DNA of 64,000 nt from Bacteroidota bacterium. Its GTDB lineage: Bacteria > Bacteroidota > Bacteroidia > Chitinophagales > Chitinophagaceae. Each line of letters opens with the position of its first letter. Position 1 is the first letter of the stretch. Shown piece after piece: positions 9,240 to 18,214 of this stretch. The notes beneath the pieces are model-generated. The model ran no database searches. It saw only the letters and a program-made list of their open reading frames with translations, and was not told the origin of the DNA. A program made the position numbers and the translations under genes. The DNA is taken from assembly GCA_023430465.1 (NCBI GenBank), contig JAEZAM010000039.1, positions 17,500-81,499 of the forward strand, read 5' to 3'.

Positions 9240-11627
9240 ATGTCAATTATGAACAGAAAGATCAGGAAAGTTGCCGTACTGGGCAGTGGAGTTATGGGCT
9301 CCCGCATTGCCTGCCATTTTGCAGGGGTTGGTGTGCAGGTTTTGTTGCTCGATATGGTGCCAAAAGAAGCGACAGAAAGCACAAAACCCGCCGAACGGAA
9401 TAAACTGGTCAATGATGCGCTGGCTGCGGCCATCAAGAGCAATCCTTCGCCTGTGTATACAAAGGACGTAGTGAAAAAGATTTCAACCGGCAACTTTGAT
9501 GACCACATGAAAGACATTGCTTCCTGTGACTGGATCATTGAAGTAGTGGTGGAGCGCCTTGATATAAAAAAGCTGATCTATGACAAGGTTGAACAGCACC
9601 GGAAGCCAGGCACGCTGGTAACATCGAATACGTCAGGGATTCCTATTCACATGATGGCGGAGGGCCGCAGCGAGGATTTTCGGAAGCACTTTTGTGGCAC
9701 ACACTTCTTTAACCCTCCGCGTTACCTGCGCCTGCTGGAAATCATACCCACTCCCGAAACTGACCAGGCCGTGGTTGACTTCCTGCTGCATTACGGAGAT
9801 CTGATCCTTGGCAAAACAACCGTCCTGGCAAAGGATACCCCCGCCTTCATCGCGAACAGGATCGGGGTCTATGGCATCATGGCCATCTTCGGACTCGTTG
9901 ATAAACTGGGATTGACGATCGATGAGATCGATGCATTGACAGGTCCCGTTATCGGTCGTCCAAAATCAGCCACCTTCCGTACTGCCGATGTGGTAGGTAT
10001 CGATACCCTTGTCAAGGTAGCCAAAGGGGTTTATGACAACTGCCCCACCGACGAGGCACGTGATTCTTTTGTGATTCCCGCATGGCTCAATAAGATGGTG
10101 GAGAATAACTGGCTGGGCGACAAGACCGGGCAGGGATTTTTTTCCAAGAAGAAATCTGCAACTGGCGAAAAGGAGATCTGGACGCTTGATCTTGCTACTG
10201 CCGAATACAAGCCACGCACAAAACCCAAATTCGCCACGCTGGAAACCGCAAAGCCGATCGATGACCTGCATCAGCGGCTAAAAATGCTGGTGGCAGGCCA
10301 GGACAAGGCTGGCGAATTCTACCGCCATTTCCATTATGGGCTGTTCTCCTATATTTCTTTCAGGATCCCGGAGATAAGTGATGAAGTGTATCGCGTGGAT
10401 GATGCGATGATGGCCGGTTTTGGATGGGAGATAGGTGCATTCGAAAGCTGGGATGTACTTGGCGTGGAGCGCACCGTGAAAGCCATGAAAGATGCAGGCT
10501 ACAAAGTTGCCCCTTGGGTTGAGGAAATGTTGTCTGCAGGTAATAAAACATTTTATAAAGTAGAAAATGGCAAGCGCTTCAGCTATGATCCCGCGTCCAG
10601 GTCATATAAGCCCTTGCCGGGCGGTGAGTCATTCATCGTTCTCAGCAATTACCAGGATAAACTTGTCTGGAAAAATGCAAGCTGCCGCCTCTATGATATT
10701 GGTGACGATGTGCTTGGACTGCAGTGGTCGACTAAAATGGGCAGCATCGGTGGTGATGTGCTTTCAGGGATTCAAACAGCCATAGAAAAAGCCGAGAAAG
10801 ATTATAAAGGGCTCGTGATTGGAAATGAAGGGCTGAACTTTTCCGCGGGTGCCAACGTAGGCATGATCTTCATGCTCGCGATCGACCAGGAGTACGATGA
10901 ACTTGACATGGCCATCCGGCTTTTCCAGAACACGATGATGCGTGCGCGGTATTCGTCCGTTCCCGTTATCGTAGCTCCCCATGGCCTAGCACTCGGGGGC
11001 GCCTGTGAACTTAGCCTGCATGCCGACAAGGTTTGCCCGGCTGCCGAAACATACACCGGTCTTGTTGAGCTCGGCGTGGGCCTGATACCCGGTGGTGGTG
11101 GTACAAAGGAGTTTGTATTGCGTGCCGCTGATGAAATGCACGAAGACGAGCCCGAAACAATCACATTGAAGAACAGGTTCCTCACCATAGCCACGGCCAA
11201 AGTGGCGACCAGCGCGGCCGAGGGCTTCAACATCGGTGTTTATCGGAAAGGGTTGGATGAGGTGGTGGTCAACCAGAACAGGCGCATAGCCGAAGCGAAA
11301 CGTTCCGCCATTGAAATATATGACAGTGGTTATACCGCTCCGGTTCAACGAAAAGATATCAAAGTGCTTGGCCAGTCAGCGCTGGGTGCACTCTATGCAG
11401 GTATTCATGCGATGAAGACAGCAGGATATGCAACCGAACATGATTCACTGGTTGCAAAAAAACTGGCGTATGTGATGTGCGGTGGTGACCTGAGCGAGCC
11501 CACCCTGGTATCTGAACAATATCTCCTCGACCTGGAGCGCGAGGCTTTCCTTTCGCTTTGCGGGGAAAGGAAATCATTGGAGCGTATACAAAGTGTGCTG
11601 AAGAGCGGCAAGCCCATTCGCAATTAG
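9240..11627 (+). CDS. fadN: Bifunctional 3-hydroxyacyl-CoA dehydrogenase / enoyl-CoA hydratase (FadN-like)
   Basis: A 795-residue multifunctional beta-oxidation enzyme. The NAD-binding fold is N-terminal (VAVLGSGVMGSR, residues about 12-23), followed by the dehydrogenase signature around THFFNPPRYLRLLEIIPT and a second dehydrogenase C-domain (VYGIMAIFGLVDKLGLTIDEID). The crotonase-type hydratase is C-terminal, with the oxyanion-hole segments NFSAGANVGM and LGGACELSLHADK and the GLIPGGGGTKEF loop. This order is that of Bacillus FadN (YusL), not of E. coli FadB, which has the hydratase first. FadN-type genes usually sit beside a thiolase and an acyl-CoA dehydrogenase, but neither is present here. 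Cytoplasmic. The enzyme class is secure; the symbol is by architecture. Confidence 0.88.
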   Translation: MSIMNRKIRKVAVLGSGVMGSRIACHFAGVGVQVLLLDMVPKEATESTKPAERNKLVNDALAAAIKSNPSPVYTKDVVKKISTGNFDDHMKDIASCDWIIEVVVERLDIKKLIYDKVEQHRKPGTLVTSNTSGIPIHMMAEGRSEDFRKHFCGTHFFNPPRYLRLLEIIPTPETDQAVVDFLLHYGDLILGKTTVLAKDTPAFIANRIGVYGIMAIFGLVDKLGLTIDEIDALTGPVIGRPKSATFRTADVVGIDTLVKVAKGVYDNCPTDEARDSFVIPAWLNKMVENNWLGDKTGQGFFSKKKSATGEKEIWTLDLATAEYKPRTKPKFATLETAKPIDDLHQRLKMLVAGQDKAGEFYRHFHYGLFSYISFRIPEISDEVYRVDDAMMAGFGWEIGAFESWDVLGVERTVKAMKDAGYKVAPWVEEMLSAGNKTFYKVENGKRFSYDPASRSYKPLPGGESFIVLSNYQDKLVWKNASCRLYDIGDDVLGLQWSTKMGSIGGDVLSGIQTAIEKAEKDYKGLVIGNEGLNFSAGANVGMIFMLAIDQEYDELDMAIRLFQNTMMRARYSSVPVIVAPHGLALGGACELSLHADKVCPAAETYTGLVELGVGLIPGGGGTKEFVLRAADEMHEDEPETITLKNRFLTIATAKVATSAAEGFNIGVYRKGLDEVVVNQNRRIAEAKRSAIEIYDSGYTAPVQRKDIKVLGQSALGALYAGIHAMKTAGYATEHDSLVAKKLAYVMCGGDLSEPTLVSEQYLLDLEREAFLSLCGERKSLERIQSVLKSGKPIRN

Positions 11628-11645
11628 GTTATAAAAAATGATCCA

Positions 11646-12320
11646 ATGGGGACAGTGGAAATCATTGATGCCCGGCAATTGCTGATCCGGTCCCACATCG
11701 TGACCTATGGCAATGCTGCGGATGAAGAAGTCACTGAACTTATCCGGTCAGAGATCGAAACTATGTGGAATGAGCCGGCAGCGGAAATGTTACAGCGCGG
11801 CGAGCTCTGCCTGCGGTTTAGCATAACCGCGACGTGTCGCCCGGATATTTCGCCGGATGAGATCATGAGCAATACTGACCCGTTGAACAATTACTTTCGC
11901 ATCGAGCGGACCGCCCAGGGAAACATCTCCTTTGTGGACGGCATTGGCAGCAATACAGGTTATTTCCTCCTCGAAAACCTCTACGCGGGTTCCACCACAG
12001 CCGCTCATGAATATGGTCATACATTGGGTCTCGTTCATCCCACCGATCTGGACTTGCGGGGTAAGGGGGTACCGGGCATCATGTATCCGCGTGGGACGAT
12101 CGTTGATCCTCCATTCCAGTACAATCCCGCCTCACAGCCAGGCGACAGCAACAATGGGGGAACCATGCATCCTAAGAACCGCCGGGTGCTTCCTGCGGAT
12201 ATCCTTGCTCTCCATCCATCCAACCTGCGACGAGAAAAACTGATAGGGGATTTCACCAGCATCTGGCATCCCGACCATGCTTCCGTGGATTGGAACACCC
12301 GGGAAATATTCGGCGCCTGA
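11646..12320 (+). CDS. Metzincin-type zinc metalloprotease (M10/M12-like) without signal peptide
   Basis: A 224-residue protein with a full metzincin zinc site HEYGHTLGLVH (His121, Glu122, His125, His131) and a downstream Met-turn GIMYPRG (Met146). The zinc site is that of matrixin- and astacin-like peptidases. There is no signal peptide, membrane anchor or pro-domain cysteine switch visible, which is odd for a family that is normally secreted. It may act in the cytoplasm or use another export route. It starts 18 bases after the beta-oxidation gene and is probably co-transcribed, although the functional link is unclear. The closest named group may be a bacterial M10 subfamily. Substrate unknown. 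Confidence 0.8.
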   Translation: MGTVEIIDARQLLIRSHIVTYGNAADEEVTELIRSEIETMWNEPAAEMLQRGELCLRFSITATCRPDISPDEIMSNTDPLNNYFRIERTAQGNISFVDGIGSNTGYFLLENLYAGSTTAAHEYGHTLGLVHPTDLDLRGKGVPGIMYPRGTIVDPPFQYNPASQPGDSNNGGTMHPKNRRVLPADILALHPSNLRREKLIGDFTSIWHPDHASVDWNTREIFGA

Positions 12321-12422
12321 AGCTTTAACCGCTGCTCACAATTTGCTTCGCCGCGACGGAAATCTTGCTAACTTCCTTTCTTTAATGAAACAATCGTCTT
12401 TCTAAAGACCAACATCTGAATT

Positions 12423-13787
12423 ATGAGAAAAAAATGGCTCGCCCTGGCAACAGGGCTCACGGTTTCCATAGCCGTGATGGCTCAACCAAGACTCCCCCAG
12501 AATTACTACTGGACAAAACTGGCAAACGGCCTCGAAGTTGTCGTGATCGAAAACAGCAAAGTGCCACTGGCCACCATCGAGATTGCGGTGAAAAATGGTG
12601 CCTACACAGAGGGGCCGGAATACAGTGGTCTCTCGCATCTGTTTGAACATATGTTCTTCAAGGCAAACAAGGACTATCCTGACCAGGAGCAATACATCCG
12701 CCGCACAGAGGAACTCGGGATGATCTGGAACGGTACTACCAGCGTAGAGCGCGTGAACTACTTCTTCACCTTCGATAAGGACAGCCTCGATGCCGGCCTT
12801 CGCTTTATGAACTCCGCTATCCGGTTCCCGGTATACCGTACCGAGGATATGCAAAAAGAAAGACCGGTTGTAGATGGCGAATTCCAGCGAATGGAAAGTG
12901 ATCCTGGTTCCCAGCTCTGGCTCGAAACGCAAAAACAAACCTGGGGCGCGAATGTGACCCGCAAGAATCCCATCGGTGATCACGATGTCATCAATTCCGC
13001 TACACCGGAGAAGATGATGATCATCAAGGACAAATATTATTACCCCAATAACTCGATCCTCGTTATCGCAGGCGATGTGAAACATACCGAGGCTTTTGCA
13101 GATGCACAGCGGATTTTCGGCGACTGGAAGGCAAGTGACTTCGATCCGCACGAGAAATTTCCCATCCCCGAGTTTGAACCGATCAGGGAAAACAAATACT
13201 TCATCAAGGAAATGTCCATTGCCCAAACGCCATATATCATGATGCAGTGGCATGGCCCGGATACACGCAATGATTCCCTCAATACAATTGTCGCCGATGT
13301 GTTCTCCGGTATACTGGCACTGAACTCCTCTAAATGGCAACAGGCGTTGATCGACAAAGGACTCGCCTCTTATGCCAGCGTGAGTTATTCCACTAACAAA
13401 TATGTGGGACCAATCCAGGTGTTCCTGGTTCCCAACCCCGGAAAGATGAAGGAGTGTTATGCAGAGGTACTGAATCAACTCAGCCATTTCGGTGATGCAG
13501 ATTATTTCACCGATGAGCAGATAGCGACGGCAAAAGAAATCATCTATCGCAACAACATCCGCAGCACGGAAAAGCCATCCTCACTTGCTTCCCAACTTAC
13601 CTATCATTGGTGCAGCACATCATTGCCGTATTTCACCGATTATATCGGTGCTTGCCAGAAAGTTACCAGGCAGCAGTTGCAGGACTATGCAAAAAAATAT
13701 ATCGTAGCCAAACCTTTCGTAGCCGGCATGATCATCAACAAGGAAATGAATGAGCAGCTCAAGCCTGCTGAATACTTCAAAAATTAA
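12423..13787 (+). CDS. M16 family zinc peptidase, catalytic subunit
   Basis: A 454-residue exported peptidase. A Sec signal peptide (MRKKWLALATGLTVSIAVMA, cut before QPRLP) precedes a processing-peptidase fold with the inverted zinc motif HLFEH (His72, Glu75, His76); a distal Glu ligand is expected in the following helix. M16 enzymes form clamshells of an active and an inactive half. Here the partner half is the next gene, 11 bases downstream. The role is likely degradation of peptides in the periplasm. It resembles pqqL/ptrA-like Bacteroidota pairs. Call is secure at the family level. Confidence 0.93.
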   Translation: MRKKWLALATGLTVSIAVMAQPRLPQNYYWTKLANGLEVVVIENSKVPLATIEIAVKNGAYTEGPEYSGLSHLFEHMFFKANKDYPDQEQYIRRTEELGMIWNGTTSVERVNYFFTFDKDSLDAGLRFMNSAIRFPVYRTEDMQKERPVVDGEFQRMESDPGSQLWLETQKQTWGANVTRKNPIGDHDVINSATPEKMMIIKDKYYYPNNSILVIAGDVKHTEAFADAQRIFGDWKASDFDPHEKFPIPEFEPIRENKYFIKEMSIAQTPYIMMQWHGPDTRNDSLNTIVADVFSGILALNSSKWQQALIDKGLASYASVSYSTNKYVGPIQVFLVPNPGKMKECYAEVLNQLSHFGDADYFTDEQIATAKEIIYRNNIRSTEKPSSLASQLTYHWCSTSLPYFTDYIGACQKVTRQQLQDYAKKYIVAKPFVAGMIINKEMNEQLKPAEYFKN

Positions 13788-13798
13788 ACAAGACCACA

Positions 13799-15136
13799 AT
13801 GAAGAAGACTATTTATATATTATTCCTGGCCATGCTAGCCCTTCCGGCCATGGTTTCGGCGCAGGCAGGCAAGCCATATGACATGATGATAAACGGTGTC
13901 AAGGTAATCGTGCAACCAAGCGGAAATGATATCGTGGTTGTGCAAACGGTCATCAAAGGCGGCGTGCAGAATTACCCGGCTGCAAAGGCGGGTATTGAAA
14001 ACCTGGCGATCAACGCGCTGACGGAATGCGGTACTGCAAAAGATGACAAGAACAGCTTCAAAGACAAGCTTGATAAGATGAGCGCCATCATCAGCGGCTA
14101 TTCGGGGATGGATTATGCCAGTGTGAATATGAATTGCATAAAAGGAGATTTTGATGCTGTCTGGAATCTGTATACCGATGCCATCACTGCTCCAAGATTT
14201 GATGTAAAAGAGTTTGACCGGATCAGGCAGGATGCTGTAAATAATATCCGCGCCAGTGAATCAAACCCGGATAACTCGATCGATAAGTTTGCGAAGCAAA
14301 CAGCATTTGCCGGTAAGAACTACGCCAAGGATCCCCAGGGAACCGTGGCTACGGTGGAATTGTTGAAAGCCGCGGAAGTAAAAAAATACTGGCAGTCGAT
14401 CGCAACACGTTCAAGAATGGTGATCGTGGTGGTTGCCGACCTTGATAAAGCGGTGATCGAGAAAAAAGTGAAAGAGTTCCTCGCAAAGGTTCCTGCGGGC
14501 AAGCCATTTGTGGCTGACAAAGCTGCTTATGTGCCTGCTGCCAATACGTTCAAGGCCCAGGACAGGGAGAATGCCACTAACTATGTACAGGGCATCACCA
14601 GCGGCCCGCAGCCTGGTACGCCGGATTATAACGCGTTCGTGCTCGCGATGCAGATATTTTCCAGCCGTCATTTCGTTGAGGTGCGTTCAAAGAATGGTTT
14701 GTCTTATGCACCCGGTGCCTGGTTCACTCCCGGCCGCACACCATACGCCAATATTTATGTGACTACGACCGAGCCTGATAAGTATATCGCTGTCGCGCGT
14801 GCACTCATTGATAAGATCAAGGCGGAAGGATTCACCGAAGCAGAATTGAAAAATGAAAAAACGGGCTACCTCACAGGGGTCTACTATCGCCAGGAAACCA
14901 ATGAGGCGCAGGCCGCTTCACTTGCCGGCAACGAAGTGATCCACGGCAACTGGCAGCGTGCCATCAAGATCAAGGATGATATCAAGAAAGTAACACTTGA
15001 TCAGTTGAATGCCGCTTTCAAAAAGTATATCAACAACATTACCTGGGTTTACCAGGGGGATTCAAAGAAAGTGACTCCCACGATGTATACCCAAAAGGCA
15101 ACACCCGCCATGCCTGCTGAGAAAAAGGCATTCTAA
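13799..15136 (+). CDS. M16 family peptidase, non-catalytic partner subunit
   Basis: A 445-residue exported protein (signal MKKTIYILFLAMLALPAMVSA, cut before QAGKP) with the M16 fold but no HxxEH. The equivalent helix reads KAGIENLAINALTECGT, where the zinc ligands are replaced. The C-terminal half keeps the M16_C substrate-clamp pattern (FVEVRSKNGLSYAPGAWF). In this family an inactive subunit completes the substrate chamber of the active one. It follows the catalytic gene by 11 bases in an obvious two-gene operon, closed by a strong terminator. The heterodimer is inferred from the gene pair and motif loss. Confidence 0.92.
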   Translation: MKKTIYILFLAMLALPAMVSAQAGKPYDMMINGVKVIVQPSGNDIVVVQTVIKGGVQNYPAAKAGIENLAINALTECGTAKDDKNSFKDKLDKMSAIISGYSGMDYASVNMNCIKGDFDAVWNLYTDAITAPRFDVKEFDRIRQDAVNNIRASESNPDNSIDKFAKQTAFAGKNYAKDPQGTVATVELLKAAEVKKYWQSIATRSRMVIVVVADLDKAVIEKKVKEFLAKVPAGKPFVADKAAYVPAANTFKAQDRENATNYVQGITSGPQPGTPDYNAFVLAMQIFSSRHFVEVRSKNGLSYAPGAWFTPGRTPYANIYVTTTEPDKYIAVARALIDKIKAEGFTEAELKNEKTGYLTGVYYRQETNEAQAASLAGNEVIHGNWQRAIKIKDDIKKVTLDQLNAAFKKYINNITWVYQGDSKKVTPTMYTQKATPAMPAEKKAF

Positions 15137-15154
15137 GAATATTTTAATTACCAT

Positions 15155-15184
15155 GCCTGCTCCGCTACCGGGGCAGGCTTTTTT
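15155..15184 (+). terminator. Rho-independent terminator of the M16 pair
   Basis: A 9-base-pair stem, GCCTGCTCC (15155-15163) pairing with GGGGCAGGC (15170-15178) with one GU pair, has a six-base loop and is followed by six T. It ends at the stop codon of the convergent epimerase gene. Confidence 0.88.
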
Positions 15185-16112
15185 ATGCCTTACCGGCGAG
15201 GGCGGTTACAGCGTTGCTGACCGAAGGATGTAAAAACGTAAAACCTGACAGTTGCAACTTCTTACTGCTCACAGTAGCGCTTTTCAGCACTTCAATGCTC
15301 ATGTCTCCAAGTGCCAGCTTTAGCGCGAATGAAGGAACATAAACCGGGATGAAGTATTTCCCCCGAAATTGTTTTGCTGTTTCCATTATGAGTTCTTTAT
15401 TGGATACAGGTACAGGTGCCACCAGATTATATACACCATGGATGGACTCGTGTTCGATAGCGAAGGTGATAAACCGGATCACATCATCCACGTGAATCCA
15501 ACTGATGACCTGTTTACCATTTCCCAGGATGGTTGCGATGCCGAATTTCAGTGGTTTCCTGAACTCTTCCATGGCTCCGCCATCATTGGCGAGCACGATA
15601 CCTATCCGGCCCTGTACAAGCCGAAGCCTCTCCTTGAGCGGATGCAGGCTGTTTTCCCACAACACGCAGGTTCTGCCGAGAAAATCGTCGTTTGGCTGAT
15701 CGGTCTCCTGGAATGGCGCCGTATTGGGAACCGCAGGATCAGGGCCATAGTAACCGATGGCCGATGCGCCAACGACCACCTTTATCTTATTTGGTAGTTC
15801 TCCAATAGCTTTTACCAGCAAGGCCCCGGAATCTACCCGGCTGTCCACGATCTCTTTTTTCCTTTTCTCCGACCATCGCTTTTCCGCTACACCCGCACCG
15901 GCAAGATGCACCAGTGCATCAGCTTCGGCAAGCGCGGCGGCATCTATGGTTCCACGGCCAATATCCCAGGAGGCATATCGTACTCCTGGCAATGGTTTAG
16001 CCTTTGCCGGATCCCTCGTAAGGATGATCACTTGATAACCAAGCCTGGTAAGATGTGTCGTAAGGGCCCGGCCTATCAGACCGGTACCGCCTGTGATCAG
16101 GATTGTAGCCAT
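15183..16112 (-). CDS. TIGR01777 family NAD(P)-dependent epimerase/oxidoreductase
   Basis: A 309-residue extended short-chain dehydrogenase. The Rossmann motif TGGTGLIGRAL is at residues 7-17, the TIGR01777-typical LVHLAGAGVAEKRW and SRVDSGALL follow, and then SAIGYYGPDP. The C-terminal part has DUF1731-like segments (FIPVYVPSFALKLALGDMS). E. coli YfcH and eukaryotic SDR39U1 belong to the same family; the substrate is unknown. Cytoplasmic. It is transcribed toward the M16 operon and diverges from the DUF1080 gene. Confidence 0.92.
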   Translation of the reverse strand: MATILITGGTGLIGRALTTHLTRLGYQVIILTRDPAKAKPLPGVRYASWDIGRGTIDAAALAEADALVHLAGAGVAEKRWSEKRKKEIVDSRVDSGALLVKAIGELPNKIKVVVGASAIGYYGPDPAVPNTAPFQETDQPNDDFLGRTCVLWENSLHPLKERLRLVQGRIGIVLANDGGAMEEFRKPLKFGIATILGNGKQVISWIHVDDVIRFITFAIEHESIHGVYNLVAPVPVSNKELIMETAKQFRGKYFIPVYVPSFALKLALGDMSIEVLKSATVSSKKLQLSGFTFLHPSVSNAVTALAGKA

Positions 16113-16148
16113 GTATAAATTTAAAGTTTATAACATTCCCTGCTGCTG

Positions 16149-16175
16149 TTTGTTGCCGCTCAACACTTAACTTTA
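16149..16175 (+). promoter_or_regulatory. Possible promoter for the DUF1080/GH43 operon
   Basis: TTTG at 16149-16152 and TAACTTTA at 16168-16175 (seven of eight positions of TAnnTTTG) are separated by 15 bases, a little short. It lies in the divergent gap upstream of 16206. Confidence 0.3.
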
Positions 16176-16205
16176 TCCTGATCGATTACCAATATTTGAT
16201 AAATC

Positions 16206-16982
16206 ATGAAATCATACCTCATCACATTGTTATCAGTGGTCCTGCTTACCGCCTGCTCGACTGCTCAGGAATCCAAAGGCGATCCAAAGGCAACGGAAGT
16301 ATGGGAGCCCAGGCCCAAAAGGATTACAGCACCATCCAATCCGCTCGAAGCACCTTCGGATGCAATCGTTTTATTTAATGGAAAGGATCTCTCGGAGTGG
16401 AGTTCTGCAGGCGATTCTACAAAGCCAGCGCAGTGGACTGTTGCGGACGGTATGTTTACGGTGAAAAAAGGAACCGGAGCTATCCAGACCAAAAAAACAT
16501 TTCTTGATTACCAGCTTCACATCGAATGGCGTATCCCGCAGGTGATCAGCGGTTCAGGCCAGGCAAGAGGAAACAGTGGTGTATTCCTGGCATCCACCGG
16601 CAACGGAGACGATGGTTATGAGATACAGGTGCTGGACAGTTACGAGAATGAAACATATTCCAACGGCCAGGCTGCCAGCATTTACAAGCAACACATTCCC
16701 CTGGTGAATGCCAGCCGCAAGCCCGGCGAATGGCAGGTATATGACATTGTGTGGACGGCACCCCGCTTCAATGACAATGGCAGTCTTAAAACCCCTGCAC
16801 GTATCACGGCATTCCACAATGGCGTGCTCGTTCAAAATAATGTATCACTTCTTGGACCCACGCTATACATCGGCAAACCATCATACAACAAAGCCCATGG
16901 CGCCAGCCCGATCAAACTCCAGGATCATGGTGACCCAAGTGAGCCCATCAGTTTTAGAAATATCTGGATTCGCCCCTTATAA
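16206..16982 (+). CDS. DUF1080 (3-keto-disaccharide hydrolase-like) lipoprotein
   Basis: A 258-residue lipoprotein with a short hydrophobic leader and lipobox LTAC (Cys17). The mature part has the DUF1080/PF06439 jelly-roll signature: IVLFNGKDLSEWSS, then DYQLHIEWRIP, GNSGVFLAS and GYEIQVLDSY. Members bind or hydrolyse (3-keto-)glycosides and are common in Bacteroidota sugar loci. The GH43 gene begins three bases after its stop, so the two are almost certainly one operon acting on a plant or microbial polysaccharide at the cell envelope. The enzyme activity is not proven for this protein. Confidence 0.92.
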   Translation: MKSYLITLLSVVLLTACSTAQESKGDPKATEVWEPRPKRITAPSNPLEAPSDAIVLFNGKDLSEWSSAGDSTKPAQWTVADGMFTVKKGTGAIQTKKTFLDYQLHIEWRIPQVISGSGQARGNSGVFLASTGNGDDGYEIQVLDSYENETYSNGQAASIYKQHIPLVNASRKPGEWQVYDIVWTAPRFNDNGSLKTPARITAFHNGVLVQNNVSLLGPTLYIGKPSYNKAHGASPIKLQDHGDPSEPISFRNIWIRPL

Positions 16983-16985
16983 ATC

Positions 16986-18011
16986 ATGAAAATGCTACAC
17001 CGTACCCTCACAAGTATCGCCCTGTTGTGTTGCCTCACCGCTGTATCCCATGCACAGAAGAAAAGCGGCAACCCCGTTTTTCCCGGCAACTATGCAGACC
17101 CCGAAGCGGTCATCTTCAATAATCAATATTGGATATACCCCACTTTTTCGGCGCCGTATAATAGCCAGGTGTTCATGGATGCCTTTTCCTCCACAGACCT
17201 GGTCACGTGGACAAAGCACCCACGTATCATCGATACCACTGCCGTCCGCTGGGCAAAACGTGCACTCTGGGCACCGGCTGTAGTTCGCAAGGATGATAAG
17301 TATTATATATTTTTTGCTGCAAATGATATTCAGAGCGACAATGAATATGGAGGCATAGGCGTAGCCGTGGCGGATAATCCGGCCGGTCCGTTCAAAGACC
17401 TGCTCGGTAAGCCATTGATCGATAAATTTCACAACGGCGCACAGCCGATCGATCAATACGTGTTCCAGGATACAGATGGCTCATGGTACATGATCTATGG
17501 CGGCTGGCGGCATTGCAATATTGTGAAACTGAAAAATGATTTCACCGGGGTAGAGCCGCACAAGGACGGCTCACTGTATAAAGAGATCACACCGGAAGGA
17601 TATGTAGAAGGACCGATCATGTTCAGGAAGAATGATAAGTATTATTTCATGTGGTCAGAAGGAGGCTGGACTGGCCCCGACTACTCAGTTGCCTACGCAA
17701 TAGCTGATTCACCCTTCGGGCCATTCAAGCGGGTAGATAAGATATTGAAGCAGGATCCTGATATTGCAACGGGTGCAGGGCACCACTCAGTGATCAATGT
17801 GCCCGGAACAAATGAGTGGTTCATAGTTTATCACCGCCGCCCCAAAGGACTCACAGATGCCAATGCGCGCGTGACCTGCATCGATGAAATGAAATTTGAC
17901 AGTGACGGCCGCATACTCCCTGTAAAGATCACCAACGAAGGGGTTGAGGCGAGGAAGTTGAAAAAATCAAAACTGAAAACGTCAAACGCAAAACTTAAAA
18001 CAGTAAACTGA
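16986..18011 (+). CDS. Exported glycoside hydrolase family 43 enzyme
   Basis: A 341-residue protein with signal peptide (cut after SHA, before QKKSG) and a five-bladed beta-propeller typical of GH43 arabinofuranosidases and xylosidases. The base is probably Asp in NYADPEAV, the general acid Glu in YVEGPIMF, and other blades show WAPAVVRKDDKYYIFF and YYFMWSEGGW. The chain ends in a lysine-rich tail (KLKKSKLKTSNAKLKTVN) that is encoded by an A-rich repeat and looks like a non-native extension. It sits in an operon with the DUF1080 lipoprotein. The exact substrate cannot be told from sequence alone. Confidence 0.9.
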   Translation: MKMLHRTLTSIALLCCLTAVSHAQKKSGNPVFPGNYADPEAVIFNNQYWIYPTFSAPYNSQVFMDAFSSTDLVTWTKHPRIIDTTAVRWAKRALWAPAVVRKDDKYYIFFAANDIQSDNEYGGIGVAVADNPAGPFKDLLGKPLIDKFHNGAQPIDQYVFQDTDGSWYMIYGGWRHCNIVKLKNDFTGVEPHKDGSLYKEITPEGYVEGPIMFRKNDKYYFMWSEGGWTGPDYSVAYAIADSPFGPFKRVDKILKQDPDIATGAGHHSVINVPGTNEWFIVYHRRPKGLTDANARVTCIDEMKFDSDGRILPVKITNEGVEARKLKKSKLKTSNAKLKTVN

Positions 18012-18206
18012 TAGAAAATTTTGAGAGGATAATGGTGAACGGGGCTTTTGGTAGCCAGTTTATGTGTAAAAATTACTTGTGGTACGCCCGGTGATTTTTT
18101 ATTTTGACTTTCGACTTTTAAGTCTTGCGTTTTGAATTTTAACTTTTAAGTTTTGCATTTTGAGTTTTGCGTTTTAGTTTTTGCATTTTGAATTATTGCA
18201 TATTAA
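17955..18206. repeat. A-rich/T-rich inverted degenerate repeat array
   Basis: From about 17955 to 18011 the top strand carries A-rich units such as AAAACTTAAAAC, encoding the GH43 tail. From about 18096 to 18206 it carries T-rich units such as TTTTGAATTTTAACTTTTAAG and TTTTGCATTTTGAGTTTTGCG. The two blocks are roughly complementary and could pair. The T-rich block reaches almost to the ABC transporter start. Confidence 0.6.
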
Positions 18207-18214
18207 ATCTTTCC

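Noticed and set aside
12402..13487. A 361-codon open frame on the minus strand
   Set aside because: It is wholly antisense to the M16 peptidase gene with clear catalytic motifs; no homologous motif is seen in the antisense product.
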